Below, piece by piece: positions 34,576 through 43,507 of a stretch of 64,000 nt of DNA; the stretch's first letter is position 1, and every line of letters starts with the position of its first letter. The notes under the pieces are model-generated. The model was not told the origin of the DNA. It saw nothing but the letters and a program-made list of their open reading frames with translations, and did no database searches. This DNA is from Myxococcales bacterium (GTDB lineage Bacteria > Myxococcota > Myxococcia > Myxococcales > Myxococcaceae): assembly GCA_030681895.1 (NCBI GenBank), contig JAUXRI010000300.1, positions 1 through 64,000 on the forward strand, given 5' to 3'. Made by a program: the position numbers and the translations under genes.

Positions 34576-35091
34576 ATGCGCACTCAACCCCTCGATCTCA
34601 CGACCCTCTACGAGGAGCACGCGCGCCAGGTGTGGCGGTGTCTGGCGCGCCTCGGCGTTCCGCCCGCGTCGGTCGAAGACGCGGTGCAGGAGGTGTTTCT
34701 CACGGCGCACCAGCGGCTTCGCGACTTCGAAGCCCGCTCGGCGCCGTCGACCTGGCTCATCGGCATCGCGGTGAAGGTGGCGGCGAACGCGCGGCGACTG
34801 TCCTCGCGACGCGGGCTCCTGCAGCCGGTGCCGGATTCGATGTCGGCGCGTGGCCCCCGGCCCGATGACGAGCTGGAGCGACGACGAACGTTGTTCGAGC
34901 TCGAGCGGGTGTTGTCGCTGCTGCCCGATGAACAACGCGAGGTCGTCGTGTTGTGCGACCTCGAGCAGCTCTCGGCCGTCGAGGTCTCGGAGGCGCTCAA
35001 AGTGAAGGTGAACACCGTCTATTCGCGGCTGCGTCTGGGCCGCGCCTCGCTGAAGGTCGTGCTCGGTGGACCCGTGAAGGAGCAGTCATGA
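34576..35091 (+). CDS. ECF-type RNA polymerase sigma factor
   Basis: The 171-residue protein has sigma region 2 (LYEEHARQVWRCLARLGVPPASVEDAVQEVFLTAHQRL) and sigma region 4 (VLSLLPDEQREVVVLCDLEQLSAVEVSEALKVKVNTVYSRLRLGR). There is no region 3, as expected for the ECF group. I chose the ATG at 34576; a GTG at 34555 and longer starts are possible. Its stop overlaps the start of the next gene (ATGA), a membrane protein that is the probable anti-sigma partner. The target promoters cannot be read from this window. Confidence 0.85.
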   Translation: MRTQPLDLTTLYEEHARQVWRCLARLGVPPASVEDAVQEVFLTAHQRLRDFEARSAPSTWLIGIAVKVAANARRLSSRRGLLQPVPDSMSARGPRPDDELERRRTLFELERVLSLLPDEQREVVVLCDLEQLSAVEVSEALKVKVNTVYSRLRLGRASLKVVLGGPVKEQS

Positions 35092-37184
35092 GCGACGAGA
35101 ATGAAGGGCCTCCGCCGCTGTCGCCGCAGCTGCACGAGTTCTACGAGGAGCACGCGAAGACCGGCGAGCCGACGCAGGCCGAGCTGGGCCGGGCGTTGCT
35201 GAAGCTCCACGGGGCGACCCGGCCGACGAGGTTCTCGGTGGCTGGGCGACGATTGCTGCCTCCCGAGGTGCTCGCGGTCGCGGCGGTCCTCATCCTGAGC
35301 GTCGGCGGCGCGTTCATCGGCTGGCGGGTGCGGAGCGCGAACGCGCAGACCGCGGCGCTGATCTCGGCGAAGGCGGCGTGGGTGCGAGGCGATCTCGAGG
35401 CTGCGAGCGCGGCGCTCGAGGCGTGCTCGACGGCAGAGTGCGCCCGGCTCGCAGCAGCGGTGAAGCGGGCGAAGGTGCAGAGCGAGAACGTCGGCGCGCT
35501 CGACGAGGCTGAGGCCGGTTCGCTGCTCGCGCTCGATCGGGAGCTCTCCGACGGCGCGCACTCGGTGATCGCCGAGCGGCTCGAGAAGAAATCGGCGCCG
35601 GCCGACAGCGATCGGGTGTTCGCGGAGAGCCAGTTCCCAGTACTCGTGGGCGCGGGGGTTCCCATGCACGTCGTGAGCCTCGCAGTGAGCGACTTCATCC
35701 AGGGGGCCAGAGAAACGTCACCGAGCGTGGCTCAGGCGCTGTTGTCCAACGTCGTGAGGTTGGTGCCTGACACCGAGCTCGCGCGGGCTGCCCAGAAGAA
35801 GCTGGCGGCGCTCGAGGCCGCACCTGCGTCACTCCAGACGGCGCCTGCCCCGCTCACGCCTGAGCTCACCGCACTGCTCGAGCGCGCGAAGGTCGCGAAG
35901 CAGGAGCGCCGCCACGACGAGGCCATTTCGGTGCTCGAGAAGTGCCTGCACGACGTCCCCGATCAGCCGGACTGCCTGGTGAGCCTGGCTTCGACGTTCG
36001 CCACTCGAGGCAACCAGATCAACAACGCCTCCGACAATGCTCGCGCGAGGGAGCTGTACTCGCGCTTCTTGATGGTGGCCGACCCAACCGACAAGCGCAT
36101 CGCGCGGGTCCGCGAGATCTTGTCGCCTCCTGAGCAGCCCCGTCGCCACGAGCCCGACATGGATCCTCTGAACGAGTACCAGGTCACCGATTTCGCCGTC
36201 GCGTCGGAGCTCGGCCGCATCATGGAGCTCGAGAAGACCGACCGCGCCGCAGCGATCCTGGCCTACGAAGAGCTGCTTCGGGTCGCGCCACGCGCGTCGA
36301 TGGCGGGCATCGTCCAGCTGAAACTCAAGGAGTTGGGGTCGAGCGGCTCGCCGCCGAAGTCGCCGGCAGCGGCAGTGACCGAGGCTGCAGCGCTCTACGC
36401 GCGTGGTCTCGCAATCAAGGACACCGACCCTGACGAGGCGCGCGCTCTCTTCGAGGCGGCGATCGCGAGTGCACCGACGAGCATGGAAGCCTCGAAGGCC
36501 ACCGTTCGGGTTCAGCTCCTCGACGATCGGAAGAAGGCCAGCCGAAAGCGTCTGCTCGAGGCGCAGGACACCTACCTTCGCGGCTACCAGCTGAAGGACA
36601 CGAACCCCACGCAGGCGCGCGAGGCGTTCCAGCAGGTGATCGAGCTGGCGCCCGACAGTGTGGAAAGCGCGAAGGCGCAGGCGCGGCTCGACGAGCTGGA
36701 CGAGGCAGAGACGACTCAGCTGATCAAGGCGGCGCCAAAGCCGAGCAAGAACCTCACGCTGACGGCTGGAGAGCGGCGCGTGCTCACCATCAAGGAGCTC
36801 GAGCGCGTCGCCATCGAAGATGCGGCGATCGCCGACATCATCTCGTCAGGAGCCGACGACTTCGAGGTCGTGGGCGTGGGGGCTGGCGTCACCACGATGG
36901 TGACCTGGCACGACGGGAAACAAACGACGTGGCGGGTGACGGTCACGGGCAGCCTCGGCCGCATGGGCCAGCTGAAGATCGCCAGCAACCCCAGCGGAGC
37001 CGACGTCCTCCTCGATGGCAAGAGCACGGGCCGACGAACTCCGGTGACCCCCGCGGAGCCGCTCGAGGTCCCCGTCGGCCGGCACACGATTCAGTTCGAG
37101 TGGAACGAGAAGCGGAGCGCCGTTCAGACGATCGACGTCGTCGAGGGCATGAACCCCGTGATCAGGGGTGACATCCCCCGGTGA
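35088..37184 (+). CDS. Membrane TPR protein with pilus-N-like and PEGA domains, probable anti-sigma partner
   Basis: The 698-residue product has a soluble N-terminus of about 45 residues, which could bind the sigma factor, and one membrane helix near residues 62-80 (EVLAVAAVLILSVGGAFIGW). A long periplasmic part has TPR-like helical repeats (DEAISVLEKCLHDVPDQPDCLVSLA; REAFQQVIELAPDSVESAK). A domain like the CpaC/secretin N-terminal pilus domain follows (LTLTAGERRVLTIKELERVAIED...WRVTV). Last is a PEGA domain (GQLKIASNPSGADVLLDGKSTG). The 4-bp overlap with the sigma gene supports the regulatory pair. Confidence 0.7.
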   Translation: MSDENEGPPPLSPQLHEFYEEHAKTGEPTQAELGRALLKLHGATRPTRFSVAGRRLLPPEVLAVAAVLILSVGGAFIGWRVRSANAQTAALISAKAAWVRGDLEAASAALEACSTAECARLAAAVKRAKVQSENVGALDEAEAGSLLALDRELSDGAHSVIAERLEKKSAPADSDRVFAESQFPVLVGAGVPMHVVSLAVSDFIQGARETSPSVAQALLSNVVRLVPDTELARAAQKKLAALEAAPASLQTAPAPLTPELTALLERAKVAKQERRHDEAISVLEKCLHDVPDQPDCLVSLASTFATRGNQINNASDNARARELYSRFLMVADPTDKRIARVREILSPPEQPRRHEPDMDPLNEYQVTDFAVASELGRIMELEKTDRAAAILAYEELLRVAPRASMAGIVQLKLKELGSSGSPPKSPAAAVTEAAALYARGLAIKDTDPDEARALFEAAIASAPTSMEASKATVRVQLLDDRKKASRKRLLEAQDTYLRGYQLKDTNPTQAREAFQQVIELAPDSVESAKAQARLDELDEAETTQLIKAAPKPSKNLTLTAGERRVLTIKELERVAIEDAAIADIISSGADDFEVVGVGAGVTTMVTWHDGKQTTWRVTVTGSLGRMGQLKIASNPSGADVLLDGKSTGRRTPVTPAEPLEVPVGRHTIQFEWNEKRSAVQTIDVVEGMNPVIRGDIPR

Positions 37185-37191
37185 CGCGATC

Positions 37192-37914
37192 TCAATCGCG
37201 CGCGCGCTTGAACCGATAGACCGCGGCCGGCTTCGACGTGGTGATGCGTTTGCCGGGCGCGAGCTCGAGCCGGCCTTCTTCCAACCACCGGTTGAACGAG
37301 CGGCGGAAGTTGCCCGGGTCCATCGGCTTGCCGAGCACCACGCCGTGCACGTGGCGCAGCTCGGGGATCGTGAAGGTCGCCGGCACGAGATCGAACGCGA
37401 TGTTCGTGTACTCGAGCTTTCCGCGAATGCGCTGCAGTGACATCTCGACGATCTCTTCGTGATCGAAGCCGAGCTTCAGCTTGGGCACCGCGGCCACGTC
37501 GAACCACTCCACGTCCGACACGTCACCGCCGGCCTTCACGAAGGGCGCGAGATCGGGGCGCACCAACGCGTAGTACGCGACCGTGATGACGCGCAGGCGG
37601 GGATCTCGTCCCGCCTTGCCGAACGTGTAGAGCTGTTCGAGGTAGACGCGCTCCGGGTCGAGGCCGGTCTCTTCCTGCAGCTCGCGCCGCGCTGCCTCGT
37701 CGAGATCTTCACCCTGCTCGATGGGCCCTTCGCCGACCCGCACGAAGCCGCCGGGCAACGCCCACTGCCCCTTGAACGGGTGCTCCTTGCGTTTGACGAG
37801 CAGCACCCGCAGCTGAGCGTCGACGATCGTGAGGATCACCAGGTCGACGGCGACGGACGGGCGCGGGTAGTCCTTCGCGCGATAGGCCGTGAGGAACGCC
37901 TTCTCTTCCGACAT
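37192..37914 (-). CDS. nrtR: NrtR-like Nudix transcriptional regulator of NAD metabolism
   Basis: The 240-residue protein has an N-terminal Nudix domain (residues about 18-155) and a C-terminal winged-helix part (FTIPELRHVHGVVLGKPMDPGNFRRSFNRWLEEGRL, then YRF near the end). This is the NrtR/COG4111 layout. The Nudix box can be read as GPIEQGEDLDEAARRELQEETGL, fitting GX5EX7REUXEEXGU, with a short insertion before it. NrtR repressors sense ADP-ribose or NAD derivatives and control NAD genes. Here the neighbours are topA and the TPR gene. The NAD salvage operon at 55.7-61.5 kb is a candidate target. Confidence 0.7.
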   Translation of the reverse strand: MSEEKAFLTAYRAKDYPRPSVAVDLVILTIVDAQLRVLLVKRKEHPFKGQWALPGGFVRVGEGPIEQGEDLDEAARRELQEETGLDPERVYLEQLYTFGKAGRDPRLRVITVAYYALVRPDLAPFVKAGGDVSDVEWFDVAAVPKLKLGFDHEEIVEMSLQRIRGKLEYTNIAFDLVPATFTIPELRHVHGVVLGKPMDPGNFRRSFNRWLEEGRLELAPGKRITTSKPAAVYRFKRARD

Positions 37915-37927
37915 GGCGCGCTCCTCG

Positions 37928-40705
37928 TCAGATGGACTTGCGAGACGCCTTCTTGGCTTCGGGCTTCTTCTTCTTCGGCGCGGTCTTCTTTGCGGGCTTC
38001 GCGGCCTTCTCGGCGACGGCCTTCTTCTTCTCGGGCGGCGCCTTGGCTGCCTTGGCCGCCTTCGGGGCCTTCGCCTTCACCGGCGCGTCGGTCTTCGCAG
38101 CCTTCTCGGCCTTCGCCTTCTGCGCCTTCACCTGCTTCAGCGCCTTCTTGGCGGCCTGCTTCTGGCCTCGCTGGGCGGCGCGCGCCTGGCCTTCGGGCGA
38201 CGCCATGTATTCGCGGCGGGCCGCGATCAGCTCGACCGCGCGCTCGTTCGTCACGTCTTCCGGCGTGTCCCCGCGGCGCAGGGTCGCGTTCGTCTCGCCG
38301 TCCGTCACGTACCAACCAAAGCGCCCCTCCTTGAGGAAGATCTCCTTGGTGCTGACGGGATCGATGCCCTTCGAGATCGACGGCTTGCTCGCCTGCCCGC
38401 GGCCACGGAACTGTTTGGGCTGCGCGAAGATCTCGAGCGCCTCGGCCATGGTGATCGTCAGCAGCCGCGGCTCGGCCTCGACGCCCAGGTTGCGGCTGTC
38501 TTTGCCCTTGGTGAGGTACGGGCCGTAGCGGCCGTTCTGCGCGGTGATCTCTTCGCCGTCATCAGCGGTCCCGAGCACGCGAGGCAGCTGCAGCAGCTCC
38601 AGCGCCTGCGCGAGCGTCACCTCTTCGGGCTTCATCGTCTTGAAGAGCGAGGCCGTCTTCGGCTTCGAGTCGTCGCTGACCTCTCCGAGCTGCACGTAGG
38701 GGCCGAAGCGGCCGGTCTTCACGTACACGTTGAGGTTCGAGACGGGGTCGATGCCGACCGGCGTGTCGCCCTTGGGCGCCGAGAGCAACGCGAGCGCCTT
38801 CTCGACCGTCATCTCGTCGGGAGCGAGCGCATCGGGCACCGAGACGGTGTCTTCACCGCGCTTGAGGTACGGGCCGTAGCGGCCGGGCTTCACGACGATG
38901 GGCACACCAGCTGGGTCGTCACCGATGGGGATCGAGTTCACCGCGGCGGCGTCGATGTTCTCGATGTTCTGAGACACCTGCTTCTTGAGGCCCTGGTGCT
39001 TCTTGTCGCCGTAATAGAACTCCTTCAGGTAGCTCGTCTTCTCGCGCTCCCCGCCGGCGATCTTGTCGAGCTCCTCCTCCATCTCCTTCGTGAACTCGAG
39101 GTCGACGAGATCGAGGAAGTGCTTCTCCATCAACTGCACGACCGCGAACGCTTCCCAATTGGGAATGAGCGCCGAGCCCTTCTTCCAGACGTACTTCGCC
39201 TGGAGCGTGCCGAGGATGCTCGCGTAGGTGGAAGGACGGCCGACGCCGATCTCTTCGAGCTTCTTCACCAGCGAGGCTTCCGTGAAGCGGGCCGGCGGCG
39301 AGGTGGTGTGGCCGAGCGCCTCGAGCGCCGAGACGGGCACCGTGTCTCCCTCTTTCAGGATCGGCAGCGGCGCCTCTTCGTCGTCCCGCTTGTCGTCACG
39401 CTCGTCGGTGCTCTCGACGTACGCCTGCATGTAGCCGCGGAAGGTGATGGTGCGGCCCGACGCGCTGAACTCGATCTTTTCGTTCGCCGTCGAGGTGACT
39501 CCCAGCTTCAGCGACACCGTCTCGCCTTCGGCGTCGGACATCTGGCAGGCGAGCGTTCGCTTCCAGATCAGATCGTAGAGACGCAGCTCAGCCGGAGCGA
39601 GCTCGGCCTTCAGCTCCTCAGGCGTGCGGAACGCTTCACCCGCGGGGCGCACGGCCTCGTGCGCCTCTTGCGCGTTCTTCGTCTTCTTCGCGTACACGCG
39701 GGGCGCCGAGGGGAGGAACTTGTCGCCGAACAGCTCGGCCACCTGCGCGCGGGCGGCTTTGACGGCCGTCTCGGACAGGTTGGTCGAGTCGGTGCGCATG
39801 TACGTGATGTAGCCGCGCTCGTAGAGGCCCTGCGCGACGCGCATCACCTGCTGCGCGCTCATGCCCAGCTTTCGCCCGCCCTCCTGCTGGAGCGTCGACG
39901 TCATGAACGGCGCCTTGGGCGAGCTGCGGTAGGGCCGCTTCTCGGTCGAGCTGACGGTGAACGACTTGCCCTCGATGCGGCTCATCAACCCGCGCGCCTT
40001 CGCCTCGTCGAGCCACGCCACCGTCCCCGTCGGCTTGCCGACCGAGTCGAAGTCACGGCCCTGCGCCACCCGCTGACCGTCGAGGCTGTACACCTGAGAG
40101 TCGAAGCTCGGGTCGGTCGGGTGTTTCGCCGCGAGATCCCAGTAAGACGCCGAGCGGAACGCCATGCGCTCGCGCTCGCGCTCCACGATCAGCCGAATCG
40201 ACGGAGACTGCACGCGGCCCGCCGACAGGCCCGTCTTCACCTTGCGCCAGAGGACGGGAGAGACCTCGTACCCGTAGAGGCGATCGAGCGTGCGGCGCGC
40301 TTCCTGCGCGTCGACGAGCCCCATGTCGATGTCACGCGGGTTCGCGACGGCCTCGGCGATCGCGGTCTTGGTGATCTCGTGGAACACCATGCGGCGGGTC
40401 GGCACCTTCGGCTTCAGCTGCTCCTTGAGGTGCCACGCGATGGCTTCACCTTCGCGGTCTTCGTCCGTCGCCAGGTAGAGCTCCGAGGAGTCCTTCAGGG
40501 CGAGCTTGAGCGAGGCGATGACGTCCTTCTTCGTCACCTCGTAGGTGAGCTTGAAGTCGTTCTCGACGTCCACGCACAGCCCGCTCGACGGCAGGTCCAC
40601 CACGTGGCCCACGCTGGCCATCACCGTGAAGGCGTCCTCCCCGAGGAACTTGGCGATGGTCTTCGCCTTTGCCGGCGATTCGACGATGACGAGCGGCTTC
40701 GACAT
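37928..40705 (-). CDS. topA: DNA topoisomerase I
   Basis: The 925-residue protein begins with the Toprim domain (PLVIVESPAKAKTIAKFLG; DREGEAIAWHL). It has the bacterial type IA active site in RGYITYMRTDSTNLSETA (Tyr of YMRTDS). The C-terminal half has several GPYLKRGEDTVSVP-type TopA C-terminal repeats in place of the zinc fingers of E. coli TopA. The last 100 residues are a very Lys/Ala-rich tail (AKKALKQVKAQKAKAEKAAK), probably for DNA binding. I chose ATG 40705, where the conserved sequence starts. Confidence 0.93.
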   Translation of the reverse strand: MSKPLVIVESPAKAKTIAKFLGEDAFTVMASVGHVVDLPSSGLCVDVENDFKLTYEVTKKDVIASLKLALKDSSELYLATDEDREGEAIAWHLKEQLKPKVPTRRMVFHEITKTAIAEAVANPRDIDMGLVDAQEARRTLDRLYGYEVSPVLWRKVKTGLSAGRVQSPSIRLIVERERERMAFRSASYWDLAAKHPTDPSFDSQVYSLDGQRVAQGRDFDSVGKPTGTVAWLDEAKARGLMSRIEGKSFTVSSTEKRPYRSSPKAPFMTSTLQQEGGRKLGMSAQQVMRVAQGLYERGYITYMRTDSTNLSETAVKAARAQVAELFGDKFLPSAPRVYAKKTKNAQEAHEAVRPAGEAFRTPEELKAELAPAELRLYDLIWKRTLACQMSDAEGETVSLKLGVTSTANEKIEFSASGRTITFRGYMQAYVESTDERDDKRDDEEAPLPILKEGDTVPVSALEALGHTTSPPARFTEASLVKKLEEIGVGRPSTYASILGTLQAKYVWKKGSALIPNWEAFAVVQLMEKHFLDLVDLEFTKEMEEELDKIAGGEREKTSYLKEFYYGDKKHQGLKKQVSQNIENIDAAAVNSIPIGDDPAGVPIVVKPGRYGPYLKRGEDTVSVPDALAPDEMTVEKALALLSAPKGDTPVGIDPVSNLNVYVKTGRFGPYVQLGEVSDDSKPKTASLFKTMKPEEVTLAQALELLQLPRVLGTADDGEEITAQNGRYGPYLTKGKDSRNLGVEAEPRLLTITMAEALEIFAQPKQFRGRGQASKPSISKGIDPVSTKEIFLKEGRFGWYVTDGETNATLRRGDTPEDVTNERAVELIAARREYMASPEGQARAAQRGQKQAAKKALKQVKAQKAKAEKAAKTDAPVKAKAPKAAKAAKAPPEKKKAVAEKAAKPAKKTAPKKKKPEAKKASRKSI

Positions 40706-40711
40706 TCCGCA

Positions 40712-40741
40712 CCGGTAGCGTGCGGAGTAGCAGCGCGTCAA
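40712..40741 (-). promoter_or_regulatory. Weak promoter candidate just before topA
   Basis: On the minus strand TTGACG (40736-40741) and TACCGG (40712-40717) are 18 bp apart. The -10 match is poor. If used, transcription would begin at or next to the topA ATG at 40705, giving a leaderless or nearly leaderless mRNA. Confidence 0.25.
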
Positions 40742-40804
40742 GAAAGGTCTTGATGACCCGTTGCAGACTCGACGTGAAAATCGAGAGGCGCTAGGTCATC
40801 CCGC

Positions 40805-41176
40805 ATGACCATCAAAACGACCAAGCGCGTCGACACGTTGCTCTCGAACAAGACGATCAACGACGTGAAGAACGACTACCACGCGTACGGCCGCACCCGG
40901 CCCGGCTTCCCCGCCCCGCTGTTCGGCCAGCAGTTCAAGTTCGGCAAGGCCGAGGCGCTGAAGCTGACGAAGTCGATCTCGACGGCCTACACGCCGGCGA
41001 CGCAGAAGCGCGTGCTGAAAGAGATCCACGCGCGCTCGACGACGAACCAGATGAGCAAGGGCACCGTGGCGCTGACGCGTGACGCGGCGGCCGAGCTGAA
41101 CAAGCTCGCGAAGCAGCTCGGCGTCGACCTCAAGTTCACCAGCGGTCAGCCGCGCCCGATTCACCCGGTGGGTTGA
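40805..41176 (+). CDS. Hypothetical protein
   Basis: The 123-residue basic protein is not recognised. It starts MTIKTTKRVDTLLSNKTINDVK and has a Gly/Pro-rich middle (GRTRPGFPAPLFGQQFKFG). It ends with a helical part (LTRDAAAELNKLAKQLGVDLKFT) and a PRPIHPVG tail. No signal peptide or membrane helix is present, so it is probably cytoplasmic. It is divergent from topA with 99 bp between starts. The next small gene begins 5 bp downstream, suggesting an operon of at least three genes to 42209. Confidence 0.6.
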   Translation: MTIKTTKRVDTLLSNKTINDVKNDYHAYGRTRPGFPAPLFGQQFKFGKAEALKLTKSISTAYTPATQKRVLKEIHARSTTNQMSKGTVALTRDAAAELNKLAKQLGVDLKFTSGQPRPIHPVG

Positions 41177-41181
41177 GCCCG

Positions 41182-41415
41182 ATGGCCGCGGGCAAAGCGC
41201 GAAAACCGCGCACGCTCGAGACCGACGAAGAGGTGCAGGCCGAGGTCGACGCGCTGCTCGGAGCCTTCGCGGCCCCGGCGGGCGTCGAGCCCGATGACAC
41301 GGGTTTCAGCGACGAGCGCGGCCAGAAGGTGAAAGACGGAGACGACGGCGCGCACGTGGCGCCCTCTGCCGACGCCGACGCGCTCTGGGGTGCGAAGCCG
41401 AAGAAGACGCCGTGA
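41182..41415 (+). CDS. Small acidic hypothetical protein
   Basis: The 77-residue product has a basic start (MAAGKARKPRTLETDEEVQ) and an Asp/Glu/Ala-rich remainder with a WGAKPKKTP end. No domain is recognised, and the sequence looks largely unstructured. Its stop overlaps the GTG start of the ferritin-like gene by 4 bp, which supports its being a real, coupled gene. Confidence 0.5.
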   Translation: MAAGKARKPRTLETDEEVQAEVDALLGAFAAPAGVEPDDTGFSDERGQKVKDGDDGAHVAPSADADALWGAKPKKTP

Positions 41416-42209
41416 AGGTCGAGCTGACGTCTTCGACGGCGGAGTGGCGAAAGCTGCGGCGCGCGCAGACGGCCCGCAGCCGAGACGCGCTGGTTGAGCT
41501 CGACGACGGTGCCCTGCCCCGCTCCGACGCTGCGCGCAGGTTCTGGTCGAGGCGCACGTGGAGCGAGCTCGCCGCGGTGCCGGCCGTCTCACAGGTCGTG
41601 CTCGCGCTGGTGCGTGAAGGGGCGAGCCTGACGACCATCGGCGCGTACACCACCATCGCGCAGGACGAGGTGCGCCACGCCGAGCTCTCGCACGCACTGG
41701 CGGAGCGCCTCGGCGGCTACGACGACGACGTGCCCGACGGGCTCGACTACGCGCCGCGCAGCCTCGCGAACCCGTCAGACGTCTCCTTTGCGGTGTGGGC
41801 GCTCGCGAACGGGTGCTTCAGCGAGACGGTGTCGCTCGCGTTGATTCGCGCCCGGCATGCCGCGACGACGCAGCCGCTGGTGCGCGCCGTGCTCGCCGAG
41901 ACGTTGAAGGACGAGGCGCTCCACGTACGCATCGCGTGGCAGACCGCAGGCGAGGTGCTCCCGAACCTGTCACGCGCGGACCGGAAGGACCTGGCAGGCT
42001 ACGGCGATCAGCTGGCCGAGATGCTGCGGCGCACGTTCGGCACTGCAGGGCTGCCCCCGAAGCTCAGGCGACGCGAAGACGCGCTGCGAGATGACGCCGC
42101 GAAGGCGGGCCTGGGCTCGGTCGCCGCCGCGCACGAGAACGCGCTCATCGACGAGGCGCTCGCAGGAATCAAAGCGCGCCTGTCGAAGCTCGGCGTGACG
42201 ACGCGCTGA
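41412..42209 (+). CDS. Ferritin-like (diiron) protein
   Basis: The 265-residue protein is mostly helical and shows a four-helix diiron pattern. A Glu lies in LVREGASL, then DEVRHAELSHALAERLGG supplies an ExxH. FSETVSLALIRA supplies a Glu, and LKDEALHVRIAWQ supplies the second ExxH. This set fits ferritin-like oxygenases or oxidases (the AurF-like or diiron N-oxygenase groups) better than true ferritins, but the subfamily is not clear. It is the last gene of the small plus-strand run starting at 40805. The substrate is unknown. Confidence 0.65.
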   Translation: MKVELTSSTAEWRKLRRAQTARSRDALVELDDGALPRSDAARRFWSRRTWSELAAVPAVSQVVLALVREGASLTTIGAYTTIAQDEVRHAELSHALAERLGGYDDDVPDGLDYAPRSLANPSDVSFAVWALANGCFSETVSLALIRARHAATTQPLVRAVLAETLKDEALHVRIAWQTAGEVLPNLSRADRKDLAGYGDQLAEMLRRTFGTAGLPPKLRRREDALRDDAAKAGLGSVAAAHENALIDEALAGIKARLSKLGVTTR

Positions 42210-42222
42210 CGGCCCTCGCTCC

Positions 42223-42663
42223 TCAGCGGACCAGGTTCACGTTCTCGTAGGCGGACGCCGAGACCTTCCACTGCCCACCCTGCTCCACCATGCGCACGAA
42301 GAAGCGATAGCTGTTGGGCCTCATGCACGCCTGTTGGTTCTCGGCCTTGAGGCAGATGTCGGCCACCACGTTGAGCTCACGCCGCCCATCGGGGAGCACC
42401 TTCTCGGACTCGAGCTTGTACTTCGACCAGTCGAGCTCGCCGTAATTGACCATGAAGTGCTCGGCGACGCCGTCGGTCAGCGGGTTGCGCGGATCGTTGG
42501 GGGCATCGGTGGTTCCGTCCGCGAGGAAGGCCGCGGCCTCACCGCCGCGGTTCTGGGCAATCAGCGTCAGCCACGACTCGACCGCGGGCTGCGCCGGTGA
42601 CGACTTCTTGCAAGCCGACGTCAGCACGCAGGCGGCGACCACTGCCATGAGACCGACCTTCAT
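42223..42663 (-). CDS. Small lipoprotein, NTF2/SnoaL-like or DUF4878-like
   Basis: The 146-residue protein has a clear lipoprotein signal (MAVVAACVLTSAC). The rest (SWLTLIAQNRGGEAAAFLADG through SYRFFVRMVEQGGQWKVSASAYENV) has the helix-then-sheet look of small NTF2-like lipoproteins such as DUF4878. No active site is evident. It converges with the ferritin-like gene with 13 bp between stops. Confidence 0.6.
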   Translation of the reverse strand: MKVGLMAVVAACVLTSACKKSSPAQPAVESWLTLIAQNRGGEAAAFLADGTTDAPNDPRNPLTDGVAEHFMVNYGELDWSKYKLESEKVLPDGRRELNVVADICLKAENQQACMRPNSYRFFVRMVEQGGQWKVSASAYENVNLVR

Positions 42664-42746
42664 GCATCCTCCGAGGTGCGAGAGGAGCGGACGCTAGAGA
42701 ACTGCGAGCAGCTTCACCAGCGAGACGCATCGGACCGGGAGTGCGC

Positions 42747-43418
42747 TCATTCGCACCCTTCGGCGATGAACGTGCACGAAGGGCAGCTCACGAGCGTTCG
42801 CGGCACGCCCGTCGCGAGATCGTTTCCAAGACAGGTCCCGCCCAGCTCCGGAATCTCGAGGAGCGTTCCGCCTGGCTCGAACTGGCCCACCCAGAGGCCC
42901 GACAGCCCGCCGTCGAACAGGAGCCCGCCGCCACAGCGACCGCTGAAGGGCAGAATCCTGTGTTGCGAGTCGGCGAGAAAGGGCGCGGGGCAGGTGCCCT
43001 CGACGATGCGAACCGAGAACGTGCAGACCGGAGCGGCGCAGCTACCGCACTGCATGCCCGCGTCACAGTCGAGGCAGCGGTCGGACGTGGAGCGGCACGT
43101 GCGGCTCCCGCGGCCCGCACACTCGAGCAGGCACCGTGAGTTCACGCAGCTCATCGCCGGGCCACCGCTGCAGAACGGCAGCGCGCGCACGGGAGAGGTG
43201 CAGTCGTTTGCCGTCACGCACTCGACGCCGGCGTCGAGACGAACTCCCGCGTCGAACAGCCCGGCGTCGAGGCCAGCGTCGGTCGCGCCGGCGTCAGTGG
43301 AGCCCGCGTCCGCGACAATTCCTGCGTCGCGTGGCCCCGCGTCTGGCCGCTCGTCGACCGGCTGCAAGCACTGACAGGCGAGCGTGGTGCAACAGAGAAC
43401 GAAGACGAGCTGGCGCAT
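42747..43418 (-). CDS. Cysteine-rich lipoprotein with DAG repeats
   Basis: The 223-residue protein starts with a hydrophobic signal ending in several cysteines (QLVFVLCCTTLACQC). An Asp-Ala-Gly/Ser linker follows (DAGIVADAGSTDAGATDAGLDAG). The mature part has about 14 cysteines in short spacings (CVNSRCLLECAGRGSRTC, CLDCDAGMQCGSC, CPSCTF), which points to a disulfide-rich surface domain. The family is not recognised. This is a typical myxobacterial surface lipoprotein. Confidence 0.6.
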   Translation of the reverse strand: MRQLVFVLCCTTLACQCLQPVDERPDAGPRDAGIVADAGSTDAGATDAGLDAGLFDAGVRLDAGVECVTANDCTSPVRALPFCSGGPAMSCVNSRCLLECAGRGSRTCRSTSDRCLDCDAGMQCGSCAAPVCTFSVRIVEGTCPAPFLADSQHRILPFSGRCGGGLLFDGGLSGLWVGQFEPGGTLLEIPELGGTCLGNDLATGVPRTLVSCPSCTFIAEGCE

Positions 43419-43507
43419 GGCGTGAGACCTCGAGTGATCGCCGGCCGATCGTGAACGCTCGTCTTAGCACCCGAGTGAACGTGCACGCTCGAGACGTCGA
43501 CGTCAGC

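Noticed and set aside
37889-40753. A very long plus-strand frame opposite topA
   Set aside because: It is a composition-driven shadow of topA (Leu/Arg-rich, no recognisable motif).
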